Source: an uncultured Eubacteriales bacterium (GTDB lineage Bacteria > Bacillota > Clostridia > Oscillospirales > Oscillospiraceae). From it: a stretch of DNA of 6,320 bases. The stretch lies in NCBI GenBank assembly GCA_900550705.1, contig URTG01000101.1, forward strand, positions 1 to 6,320, written 5' to 3'. The notes under the pieces were generated by a model. It was not told where the DNA came from. It saw only the letters and a list, made by a program, of their open reading frames with translations, and searched no databases. Of this stretch, positions 1-5,363 are shown piece by piece; the first letter of the stretch is position 1, and each line of letters opens with the position of its first letter. The translations under genes and the position numbers were made by a program.

Positions 1-28
1 CGGGAGAGACATCCCGGGGCGGGTTTTT
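1..28 (+). terminator. Possible weak terminator-like hairpin upstream of mrnC
   Basis: A short hairpin, CCCG (13-16), loop GGG, CGGG (20-23), is followed directly by five T residues (24-28). CGGGA (1-5) can instead pair with TCCCG (12-16). It lies just before the mrnC ribosome binding site, so it could be the end of an upstream gene's terminator cut by the window edge. The stem is only 4 bp, so this may be chance. Confidence 0.22.
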
Positions 29-54
29 ATGGCAGGTGGGTGGGAGCAAGAACA

Positions 55-489
55 ATGACCGACTATTTTGATCTGCACATGCCCCGGGACCAGCTGCTGA
101 GCCTGTCCAGCCTGGGGCTGGCCCACCTGGGGGACAGCGTGTTTGAGATCATGGTCCGGGCCTGGCTGTGTCTCGGGGGCAAGAGCCGGGTCAAGGACCT
201 GCACCGGGCCACCGTCCGCTATGTGGCCGCACCGGCCCAGGCCGCCCGCTTCGCCCGCATCGCCCCCCTGCTGGACGAGGAGGAGAACGCCGTCTTCCGC
301 CGGGGCCGCAACACCGCCCCCCACTCGGTGCCCAAGGCAGCCAGCCGGGGGGAGTATCAGACGGCCACCGGCCTGGAGGCCCTGTTCGGCTGGCTCTATC
401 TTCAGGGTCGGACCGACCGGCTGAACCAGCTCTTTGCCGCCATGATGGAGGGCGAGGACCCCGCCGCTCCCCTGCCGAAAAACCGATGA
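55..489 (+). CDS. mrnC: Mini-ribonuclease 3 (Mini-III), 23S rRNA maturation
   Basis: A 144-residue RNase III-type nuclease without the double-stranded-RNA-binding domain of ordinary RNase III. The family works as a cytoplasmic homodimer and trims the ends of 23S rRNA precursor in Firmicutes. The protein shows the Mini-III signatures in order: LGLAHLGDSVFE (20-31) with the presumed catalytic Asp27, LHRATVRYVAAPAQA (49-63), DEEENAVFRRGRN (74-86), SVPKAA (91-96), and ATGLEALFGWLYLQG (104-118) with the second acidic residue Glu109. Length is normal for the family. I chose ATG at 55 because GGGAG (42-46) sits 8 nt before it; an in-frame GTG at 40 would place that site inside the gene. rqcH follows after 9 bases, so the two are probably cotranscribed. 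In many Firmicutes cysS lies upstream; nothing here shows it. Confidence 0.93.
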   Translation: MTDYFDLHMPRDQLLSLSSLGLAHLGDSVFEIMVRAWLCLGGKSRVKDLHRATVRYVAAPAQAARFARIAPLLDEEENAVFRRGRNTAPHSVPKAASRGEYQTATGLEALFGWLYLQGRTDRLNQLFAAMMEGEDPAAPLPKNR

Positions 490-498
490 GGTGATTGT

Positions 499-2262
499 AT
501 GCCATTAGATGCCCTGTGTCTGTCCGGCCTGGTGCGGGAGCTGCGCTCCGCCCTGACCGGCGCGAAAATCGACAAAATCTATCAGCCCGGGCGGGACGAG
601 GTGATCTTCGCCGTCCGGACTGCCGGCGGCAATCAGCGGCTGCTGCTCTCCGCCAGCCCCAACCACCCCCGGCCCCAGCTGACCCAGCTCCCCCGGGAGA
701 ATCCCGACAAGCCCCCTATGTTCTGTATGCTGCTGCGGAAGCACCTGTCCGGCGGCCGTATTTTAGAGGTAACGCAGCCCCACCTGGAGCGGGTGGTGGA
801 GCTCCGCATCGAGGCCCTGGATGAGCTGGGCGACCGGGCGGAGCGCCGCCTGATCCTGGAGGCCATGGGCCGCCGGGCCAACCTGGTGCTGGTGGACCAG
901 GAGGGGCGCATCGTGGACTGTATGCGCCGGGTGGATGCCGATATGTCCGCCAAGCGGCAGCTGCTGCCCGGGATGTTCTACCGTCTCCCCGTGGCCCAGG
1001 AGAAGCAGGACCCCACCGCCCTGGACCGTCCGCAGCTGGAGGACCTTCTGGCCGCCGCGCCGGAGGAGGCCCAGGCGGACAAGTGGCTGCTGGACACCTT
1101 CAACGGCCTGTCCCCCCTGGTGTGCCGGGAGCTGGCCCAGCAGGCCGGCGGCGCGGCGGATGTCCGTCTCCACCAGCTGGGGCCTGACGGCCGCGCCCGT
1201 CTTCTGGACCGTCTGGAGGCGCTGCTGGCCCGGGTCCGGGCCGGAGACTACCAGCCGGTCATGCTCACCATTGATGGCAAGCCAAAGGACTTTACCTTCT
1301 TTCCCATCACACAGTACGGAGCCGCAGCGGAGCAGACCGACTTTGCCACCTTCTCCCAGCTGCTGGACCGCTTCTATGAGCAGCGGGAGCGGCTGGAGCA
1401 GACCCGCCAGAAGGGCCAGGACCTGATCCGCGCCGTGACCAACGCCCGGGACCGCACCGCCCGGAAGATCGGCAACCAGGAGAAGGAGGTGGCCGCCACC
1501 AAGGACCGGGACCGCCTGCGTCAGCTGGGGGACATTCTCACCTCCAGCCTCCACCTGGTCACCAAGGGAATGCCCAGTCTCCGCACCGTGGACTACTACG
1601 ACCCGGAGGGCCGGGAGATCGACATCCCCCTGGACCCCCTCCTCACCCCCCAGCAGAACGCCGCCCGGTACTATCGGGAGTATAACAAGGCCAAGACCGC
1701 CGAAACCATGCTGTCCATCCAGCTGGAGAAAAACCGGCGGGAGCTGGACTATCTGAACAGCGTACTGGAGAACATCTCCCTGGCCGAGGGCGAGAAGGAC
1801 CTTCAGGACATCCGCCAGGAACTCAGCGACACGGGCTACCTCCGCCGTCCGCAGAAGGGCAAGGAGCGCGCCCGCCGCATCGTCTCCAAGCCCATGGAGT
1901 TCCGCTCCTCCGCCGGACTGCGTATTTCTGTGGGCAAAAACAACACCCAGAACGACCAGCTCACCTGCAAGCTGGCCTTTAAGAGCGACATCTGGTTCCA
2001 CACCCAGAAGATCCACGGCTCCCACGTCATTCTGTGGACCGAGGGCAACCCCCCCGACCGGCAAAGCCTGTGCGAGGCCGCAGCCCTGGCCGCCTGGTTC
2101 TCCCAGGGCCGGGAGAGCGGCAAGGTCCCCGTGGACTACACCCCGGTGAAGTATGTGAAAAAGCCCGCCGGTGCCAGGCCGGGCATGGTGGTGTACACCA
2201 CCTATCAGACCATGTGGGCCGTGCCGGACGAGGCGCTGGCCAAGCGGCTGCGGGTAAAATAA
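499..2262 (+). CDS. rqcH: Ribosome quality control protein RqcH (NFACT / FbpA family, Rqc2 homologue)
   Basis: A 587-residue NFACT protein, full length for the family. RqcH binds large ribosomal subunits blocked by peptidyl-tRNA and, with tRNA-Ala and RqcP, adds C-terminal alanine tails that mark the stalled peptide for degradation. Older names call it a fibronectin-binding protein. Visible parts: NFACT-N domain (about 1-170) with KIDKIYQP (23-30), FCMLLRKHLSGGRI (75-88), ERVVEL (97-102), EAMGRRANLVLVD (121-133); a helix-hairpin-helix-like stretch near 175-215; two charged coiled-coil segments (about 288-345 and 385-445); and the C-terminal NFACT-R/DUF814 domain (about 468-575) with VGKNNTQND (478-486), DIWFHTQKIHGSHVIL (497-512) and VDYTPVKYVKKPAGARPG (545-562). 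The known functional pair Asp97-Arg98 of Bacillus RqcH falls on Glu97-Arg98. GAGGTGA (488-494), overlapping the mrnC stop, is the ribosome binding site. A terminator follows at once. Confidence 0.94.
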   Translation: MPLDALCLSGLVRELRSALTGAKIDKIYQPGRDEVIFAVRTAGGNQRLLLSASPNHPRPQLTQLPRENPDKPPMFCMLLRKHLSGGRILEVTQPHLERVVELRIEALDELGDRAERRLILEAMGRRANLVLVDQEGRIVDCMRRVDADMSAKRQLLPGMFYRLPVAQEKQDPTALDRPQLEDLLAAAPEEAQADKWLLDTFNGLSPLVCRELAQQAGGAADVRLHQLGPDGRARLLDRLEALLARVRAGDYQPVMLTIDGKPKDFTFFPITQYGAAAEQTDFATFSQLLDRFYEQRERLEQTRQKGQDLIRAVTNARDRTARKIGNQEKEVAATKDRDRLRQLGDILTSSLHLVTKGMPSLRTVDYYDPEGREIDIPLDPLLTPQQNAARYYREYNKAKTAETMLSIQLEKNRRELDYLNSVLENISLAEGEKDLQDIRQELSDTGYLRRPQKGKERARRIVSKPMEFRSSAGLRISVGKNNTQNDQLTCKLAFKSDIWFHTQKIHGSHVILWTEGNPPDRQSLCEAAALAAWFSQGRESGKVPVDYTPVKYVKKPAGARPGMVVYTTYQTMWAVPDEALAKRLRVK

Positions 2263-2265
2263 ATT

Positions 2266-2315
2266 AGGATACAGAAAAATGGCTGTTTTTCACAGTCATT
2301 TTTCTTTTGTATCCT
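2266..2315 (+). terminator. Intrinsic terminator after rqcH
   Basis: It starts four bases after the rqcH stop. The core is GAAAAATGGCTGT (2274-2286) pairing with ACAGTCATTTTTC (2292-2304), loop TTTTC, one G-U pair, followed by TTTT. An outer arm AGGATACA (2266-2273) also pairs exactly with TGTATCCT (2308-2315), so the inverted repeat reaches 21 pairs with a three-base bulge. The A-rich left arm and T-rich right arm are typical of a factor-independent terminator. Confidence 0.85.
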
Positions 2316-2402
2316 GAAAATTTTCCAGTCTTTCTCTGTCGATTGCCTAAAATTTCCTCAGAATGGTGGCAGTCTCCGGCAGCTGTCGCGGTAACTGTCC
2401 CC

Positions 2403-2431
2403 TTTCTGGCCCATTTCCCTTTCCCTATAAT
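2403..2431 (+). promoter_or_regulatory. Promoter for the DUF6514-like gene
   Basis: A perfect TATAAT -10 box lies at 2426-2431. The best -35 at a 17-base spacer is TTTCTG (2403-2408), a poor match to TTGACA, so the promoter may need an activator or be of moderate strength. Predicted start of transcription is near 2438, giving a leader of about 34 nt. It is isolated from rqcH by the terminator at 2266-2315. The stretch 2316-2400 shows no other feature I can support. Confidence 0.6.
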
Positions 2432-2471
2432 TGTGCCCAGGAGATGAGAAATGGGGAGGTGACCACAGTAT

Positions 2472-2738
2472 ATGGACTTAAAGGTTGCAGCCCGCCAGTG
2501 TACGGACGAGACGGGCTGCACACACCGCTTTCATTCTTTCCTGACCATCGACCAGGAGGAAACCGGATGTTTTTTCTGTGAGAACTACGGCGTCCGGATC
2601 GCCGATGATGCCGGCGGCCAGACCTCCATCCCCCGCATCACCACCAGCGCCTCCCGCATTGACGAGCTGCTGACCCTGCTGGTGGAACACCTTGTCGGCC
2701 CCGCCGGACTGCGGGACGTGGTGGAGGACTGGCTCTGA
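2472..2738 (+). CDS. Small DUF6514-like protein of unknown function
   Basis: An 88-residue acidic soluble protein with no signal peptide or membrane segment. The C-terminal half reads YGVRI (39-43), a short Gly/Asp linker, SIPRITTSASRIDELLTLLV (52-71) and ends in LRDVVEDWL (80-88). That order, a YGI/YGV strand, a serine-rich turn, a helix and a terminal DVVEDxL motif, resembles my recollection of the DUF6514 family of Clostridia. The function of that family is unknown and I assign none. Two cysteines (C33, C36, in CFFC) sit in the first half and could be a metal or redox pair, but this is speculation. The start is supported by GGAGGTGA (2455-2462), 9 nt upstream. The gene is monocistronic, with its own TATAAT promoter and a strong terminator 50 bases after the stop. 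Confidence 0.78.
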   Translation: MDLKVAARQCTDETGCTHRFHSFLTIDQEETGCFFCENYGVRIADDAGGQTSIPRITTSASRIDELLTLLVEHLVGPAGLRDVVEDWL

Positions 2739-2790
2739 ACTGTGAGGAGCCCTCCTCCTACGGCGGTGGCGGCCGCCCGAAGGAACAAAA

Positions 2791-2838
2791 GCCCCGACCG
2801 ACGCGCGGTTTCGCGCAGCCGGTCGGGGCGATTTTTTT
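2791..2838. terminator. Bidirectional terminator between convergent genes
   Basis: GCCCCGACCG (2791-2800) pairs exactly with CGGTCGGGGC (2820-2829), and inside it GCGCG (2803-2807) pairs with CGCGC (2812-2816) around a GTTT loop. On the plus strand seven T residues follow (2832-2838), an excellent terminator for the DUF6514-like gene. On the minus strand the hairpin is followed by TTTTGTT, a weaker but usable U-run that would end the decarboxylase unit, whose last stop codon is 23 bases away. Confidence 0.88.
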
Positions 2839-2860
2839 GACAGTCTGTATTTCTCTTGCC

Positions 2861-2986
2861 TTACTTTTTCTTCTGCTCCAGCTTGCCCAGTCCCCAGACG
2901 AACAGGGCAATCAGACCCAGGACCACGAAAATACCCAACATTCCCTGGACGGTCATTTCCAGGGCAGCTACGATGGCGTTGTTCAT
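2861..2986 (-). CDS. 41-residue OadG-like small membrane subunit
   Basis: A short open frame reading MNNAIVAALEMTVQGMLGIF (1-20), then VVLGLIALFVWGLGKLEQKKK (21-41). It has a short N-terminus, one hydrophobic helix (about 14-34) and a basic C-terminal tail (KLEQKKK), so it should be a single-pass membrane protein. This is the plan of the OadG/gamma subunit of sodium-pumping decarboxylases, which anchors the complex, but it is about half the usual length and lacks the long C-terminal tail. Evidence that it is real: an AGGAG site (2995-2999) 8 nt before the ATG, a start only 14 bases after the beta-subunit stop, and a terminator just downstream. It probably stabilises the beta subunit and joins it to its soluble partners. 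Confidence 0.82.
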   Translation of the reverse strand: MNNAIVAALEMTVQGMLGIFVVLGLIALFVWGLGKLEQKKK

Positions 2987-3000
2987 TGTAATGTCTCCTC

Positions 3001-4140
3001 TCAGTGCAGATTCGCGAAATATTGCAGCAGCACACCCCCGGCCACCACAGAGGCGATCTGGCCGGACACATTGGCCGCCACGGCGTGCATCAGCAGGTGG
3101 TTCTGGGGGTCGGCCTCCTGGCCCATTTTCTCAATCACCCGGGAGGACATGGGGAAGGCAGAGATTCCCGCCGCCCCCACCATGGGGTTCATTTTGTTCT
3201 TGGGGGTGAACAGATTCAGCACCTTGACAAACAGCACGCCCACCATGGAGTCCAGCACAAAGGCCACCAGGCCCAGGCCCAGGATCATCACCGTCTCCGG
3301 CCGGACGAACTGTTCCGCCTTCATGGAGAAGGAGATGGTCAGCCCCAGTAGCAGGGTGATCAGATTGGCCAGGTCGTTCTGGGCTGTCTTAGACAGGGAC
3401 TCCAGCACACCGCACTCCCGCACCAGGTTGCCAAACATCAAGAAGCCCACCAGCGCCACCGACGACGGGGCCACCAGCCCCGCGATTGCCGACACCACAA
3501 TGGGGAACAGAATCCGCATCCGCCGGGTGACCCCCTGGGGCCGGTAGGGCATCCGGATGGCCCGCTCCTTCTGGGTGGTCACCAGCTTAATGGCAAAGGG
3601 CTGAATGATGGGCACCAGAGCCATATAGGAATAGGCCGCCACGGCGATGGCCCCCACATACTTGGACCCCAGGGTCTTGGACACCAGGATGGATGTAGGT
3701 CCGTCCGCCGCGCCGATGATGCCGATGGAGGCCGCGTCCTTCAGATCAAAGCCCAGCGCGGCAGCCAGGATCACTGTGAGGAAGATGCCCGCCTGGGCCG
3801 CCGCGCCGCACAGAAACAGCTTGGGGTTGGCCAGCAGGGGGCCAAAGTCGATCATTGCTCCGATGCCGATGAACAGCAGAATGGGCATGGCCTCGCTGGC
3901 GTCGATGCCCGTTTCAAACAGCCATTGGATGATCCCGTGGGTCTCCCCCACTCCCTCTGAAAACTGGTTGATGACCCCGGACAGAGGGAGATTGACCAGA
4001 ATCGCCCCAAAGCCCATGGGCATGAGCAGGGCAGGCTCAAAGTCCTTCTCCAGCGCCAGCCAGATGAGCAGTCCGCCCACCACATACATCACCGCCTGCT
4101 GCCAGGTGATCGCCAGCAGACCTTGCCACAAAAATTCCAT
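3001..4140 (-). CDS. oadB: Sodium-translocating decarboxylase beta subunit (OadB/MmdB/GcdB family)
   Basis: A 379-residue polytopic membrane protein of the family that couples decarboxylation of biotin-bound carboxylate to sodium export. Hydrophobic helices run throughout. The hallmark GAADGPTSI (143-151) holds Asp146, matching the essential Asp203 of Klebsiella OadB. A second family block, NHLLMHAVAANVSGQIAS (347-364), holds the polar Asn/Gly/Ser residues linked to the ion path. VGAAGISAFPMSSRV (321-335) is also typical. Substrate (oxaloacetate, methylmalonyl-CoA or glutaconyl-CoA) is set by the alpha subunit, which is absent here, so the symbol is a family name only. ATG at 4140 is chosen: AAAGGAA (4151-4157) lies 10 nt upstream, and an upstream TTG at 4200 would start inside the terminator U-run. 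The 41-residue subunit follows after 14 bases. Expression is probably set by the leader attenuator at 4199-4341. Confidence 0.92.
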   Translation of the reverse strand: MEFLWQGLLAITWQQAVMYVVGGLLIWLALEKDFEPALLMPMGFGAILVNLPLSGVINQFSEGVGETHGIIQWLFETGIDASEAMPILLFIGIGAMIDFGPLLANPKLFLCGAAAQAGIFLTVILAAALGFDLKDAASIGIIGAADGPTSILVSKTLGSKYVGAIAVAAYSYMALVPIIQPFAIKLVTTQKERAIRMPYRPQGVTRRMRILFPIVVSAIAGLVAPSSVALVGFLMFGNLVRECGVLESLSKTAQNDLANLITLLLGLTISFSMKAEQFVRPETVMILGLGLVAFVLDSMVGVLFVKVLNLFTPKNKMNPMVGAAGISAFPMSSRVIEKMGQEADPQNHLLMHAVAANVSGQIASVVAGGVLLQYFANLH

Positions 4141-4198
4141 GTGTTCCGTCTTCCTTTCTTTCTTCCAGTGTGTCCCTGTTTTTGGGGAAGTATCCAGC

Positions 4199-4249
4199 AA
4201 AAAAGACCAGCGTTCCCACTCCGTCCAAACGGAATGGAAACGCTGGTCT
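4199..4249 (-). terminator. Leader terminator (attenuator) upstream of oadB
   Basis: On the minus strand AGACCAGCGTT begins an arm (4229-4249) that pairs with 4204-4224 over 21 positions, including two G-U pairs, around the loop TTGG (4225-4228). The U-run of six bases follows at once (4199-4204, its first base also closing the stem). It is the strongest hairpin in the window, yet it stands 58 nt before the oadB start codon and downstream of that gene's promoter, so it must be conditional or expression would be very low. This is the expression platform of the putative riboswitch. Confidence 0.9.
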
Positions 4250-4259
4250 GGTCATTTCA

Positions 4260-4341
4260 GGTAAAGCCAGGTCGGAGCAAATGCCCCGCCACGTATGTTG
4301 ACCTCACCGCGCACAGGTGCGCTGACTACTCCCCAAAGTTT
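4260..4341 (-). promoter_or_regulatory. Putative cation-sensing riboswitch aptamer (yybP-ykoY-like; class uncertain)
   Basis: Between the oadB promoter and its attenuator lies a structured, non-coding segment. In RNA order: GGGGAGUAG (4326-4334); a hairpin GCGCA/UGCGC with loop CCUG (4309-4322); GGUCAACAUACG (4292-4303); a hairpin GGGGC/GCUCC with loop AUUU (4274-4287); AGGUC (4300-4304) pairing with GACCU (4269-4273); and GGCUUUACC (4260-4268). The two unpaired boxes resemble conserved parts of the yybP-ykoY manganese riboswitch as I remember them (GGGGAGUAG, then GACAUACG, then a GACC...UUUGCC end). The segment is shorter than usual for that class, and the gene is a sodium pump, so a sodium riboswitch (the DUF1646 class) or an undescribed relative is possible. 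No T-box sequence is present. I found no clear anti-terminator. Confidence 0.62.
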
Positions 4342-4347
4342 GAAGCA

Positions 4348-4376
4348 ACTTTACCACACCCGGCGTGGCTTGTCAA
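4348..4376 (-). promoter_or_regulatory. Promoter of the oadB unit
   Basis: A perfect TTGACA -35 box (4371-4376) and TAAAGT -10 box (4348-4353, four of six matches) are separated by exactly 17 bases. Transcription should start near 4341, just ahead of the GGGGAGUAG box, giving a leader of about 200 nt. The -10 box lies in one arm of AAAGTT-GCTTCA-AACTTT (4335-4352), so an operator or an alternative RNA hairpin is possible here. Confidence 0.72.
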
Positions 4377-4392
4377 GGGGTTTTTTCCCCTT

Positions 4393-4438
4393 ATCCGCCC
4401 AACCGGGCCGCCGGATCGCTCCTGTGTGCAGGACCGCG
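4393..4438 (-). terminator. Two hairpins after degV, no clear U-run
   Basis: Just beyond the degV stop, TCCTG pairs with CAGGA (4420-4433, loop of four, extended by three more pairs past a two-base bulge). Next, ATCC and GCCC pair with GGGC and GGAT (4393-4416, a four-base bulge on one arm). Neither is followed by a run of U on the minus strand, so they are poor intrinsic terminators; degV transcripts may run on into the oadB leader and meet its attenuator. Confidence 0.3.
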
Positions 4439-4442
4439 CCTG

Positions 4443-5279
4443 TCAATAGGCCGCCACAATGCCGCCGTCGTTGGCGTATACGGTGGTGACGCCGCCGGCC
4501 TCGTTGATGAGAACGTCAGAGAACTTGCAGCGCTCCTCCACCATTTTCTTCACCTGGAAGGCCCGCTCCAGACAGTTGCAGTGGGAGATGGCCAGCACCT
4601 TCCCCGCGTGGGCGGGGTCGTTCGCCATGCGGTCCACCATCTTGGTCAGAGCCTGCTTCATGGTCAGGGCCTGGCCCAGCTTGCAGATCTCCCCCTCGGG
4701 GGTGGCGCCCATGAGCAGCTTGATTTTCAGCGCGCCGGTAATGACGGACTGCAGCTTGGTCAGCCGACCGTTCTTCCGCAGGTTCTCCAGCGTCTCCAGG
4801 ACAAACATGGTCTGCACCTCATAGACGTACTGCTCCACCTCCCGGACCACGTGCTTGAAGGGCATTCCGCCGGAGGCCAGCTCATAGATCCTCCTGGCAA
4901 TCAGCACCTCCCCCGCCGAGGCGGAGCAGGAGTTGAACACATGGACATTGACCTCCGGCTGGTCCTCCTCCATGAGGATACGAGCCTGCTCGGCACAGTT
5001 ATAGGACCCGCTGAGCAGGGCGGACAGGGTCACGACATACACGTCGTCCGCCTGGCAGCGATAGGCGTCCAGATAGCTCTGGGGCGAGGGGCAGGCGGTC
5101 TTGGGCGCGTCCTCGCTCTGCTTCATGGACCACAGCAGGTCCGCCTGGTCAAAGGTGTGGTCGTCCACAAAGGAGCTGCCGTTGGACCGGATGGTCAGGG
5201 GCGCCTTGACCATGTTCATGGCCCGCAGGGCCTGCTCGTTCAGGTCACAGCAGCTGTCAACAACGATTCGAAAACTCAT
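4443..5279 (-). CDS. DegV family fatty-acid-binding protein
   Basis: A 278-residue cytoplasmic protein of normal DegV length. The family binds one fatty acid (as FakB does when it presents fatty acids to the kinase FakA), though the physiological ligand of most members is unknown. Motifs in order: IVVDSCCDLN (5-14); TACPSPQSYLDAY (61-73), corresponding to the TSQPS ligand loop; TLSALLSGSYNCAEQAR (84-100), the LSGTY block; FNSCSASAG (115-123), where the usual Asp-Ser is Asn-Ser; LETLENLRKNGRLTKLQ (161-177), the diagnostic LExLxxxGR block; and a C-terminus VYANDGGIVAAY (267-278) in place of the classic HxGPG ending. ATG at 5279 is chosen over the ATG at 5288 because GGAG lies 9 nt before the former and directly abuts the latter. 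The gene has its own promoter, so it is not strictly tied to trmD. No fakA is seen, so I do not call it fakB. Confidence 0.9.
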   Translation of the reverse strand: MSFRIVVDSCCDLNEQALRAMNMVKAPLTIRSNGSSFVDDHTFDQADLLWSMKQSEDAPKTACPSPQSYLDAYRCQADDVYVVTLSALLSGSYNCAEQARILMEEDQPEVNVHVFNSCSASAGEVLIARRIYELASGGMPFKHVVREVEQYVYEVQTMFVLETLENLRKNGRLTKLQSVITGALKIKLLMGATPEGEICKLGQALTMKQALTKMVDRMANDPAHAGKVLAISHCNCLERAFQVKKMVEERCKFSDVLINEAGGVTTVYANDGGIVAAY

Positions 5280-5325
5280 GGGACTCATCTCCGAATATAA
5301 TTTTCAATATTATTTCTTGTGGAAC

Positions 5326-5354
5326 AGTATATCATACTTGTCCCTGTTTGTAAA
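5326..5354 (-). promoter_or_regulatory. Promoter of degV
   Basis: TTTACA (5349-5354, five of six matches to TTGACA) and TATACT (5326-5331, five of six matches to TATAAT) with a 17-base spacer. Transcription should start near 5319, leaving a leader of about 40 nt that is very AT-rich and can form a weak ATAAT/ATTAT hairpin. The -35 box starts only 10 bases after the trmD stop codon. Confidence 0.75.
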
Positions 5355-5363
5355 GGACCGCCG

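Noticed and set aside
40..54. GTG at 40 as the mrnC start
   Set aside because: The GGGAG ribosome binding site (42-46) would fall inside the gene; ATG at 55 has proper spacing and matches the family N-terminus.
763..2064. Long minus-strand open frame of 433 codons opposite rqcH
   Set aside because: It lies wholly antisense to a clearly recognised RqcH; such frames are expected in GC-rich genes with strong third-position bias. The product is low-complexity Leu/Gly/Val-rich and matches no family I know.
4141..4200. oadB extended upstream to a TTG at 4200
   Set aside because: The codon lies in the U-run of the attenuator, and the 20 extra residues are hydrophilic and unlike the family, whereas ATG at 4140 gives the standard hydrophobic N-terminus.
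4199..4345. T-box or amino-acid attenuator in the oadB leader
   Set aside because: There is no T-box core sequence complementary to a tRNA acceptor end and no leader peptide with repeated codons.
4377..4390. GGGG-AAAAAA-CCCC on the minus strand as a terminator for degV
   Set aside because: Only a 4-bp stem, and no U-run follows on the minus strand; the T-run is in the loop on the plus strand, where no gene ends.
4440..4446. TTGACA on the minus strand at the end of degV as a -35 box
   Set aside because: It is made of the last degV codon and stop, and no -10-like sequence lies 16-18 bases downstream, where the sequence is GC-rich.
4365..5300. Long plus-strand open frame of 311 codons opposite degV
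   Set aside because: Antisense shadow of DegV with a His/Gly/Leu-rich product and no suitable ribosome binding site.
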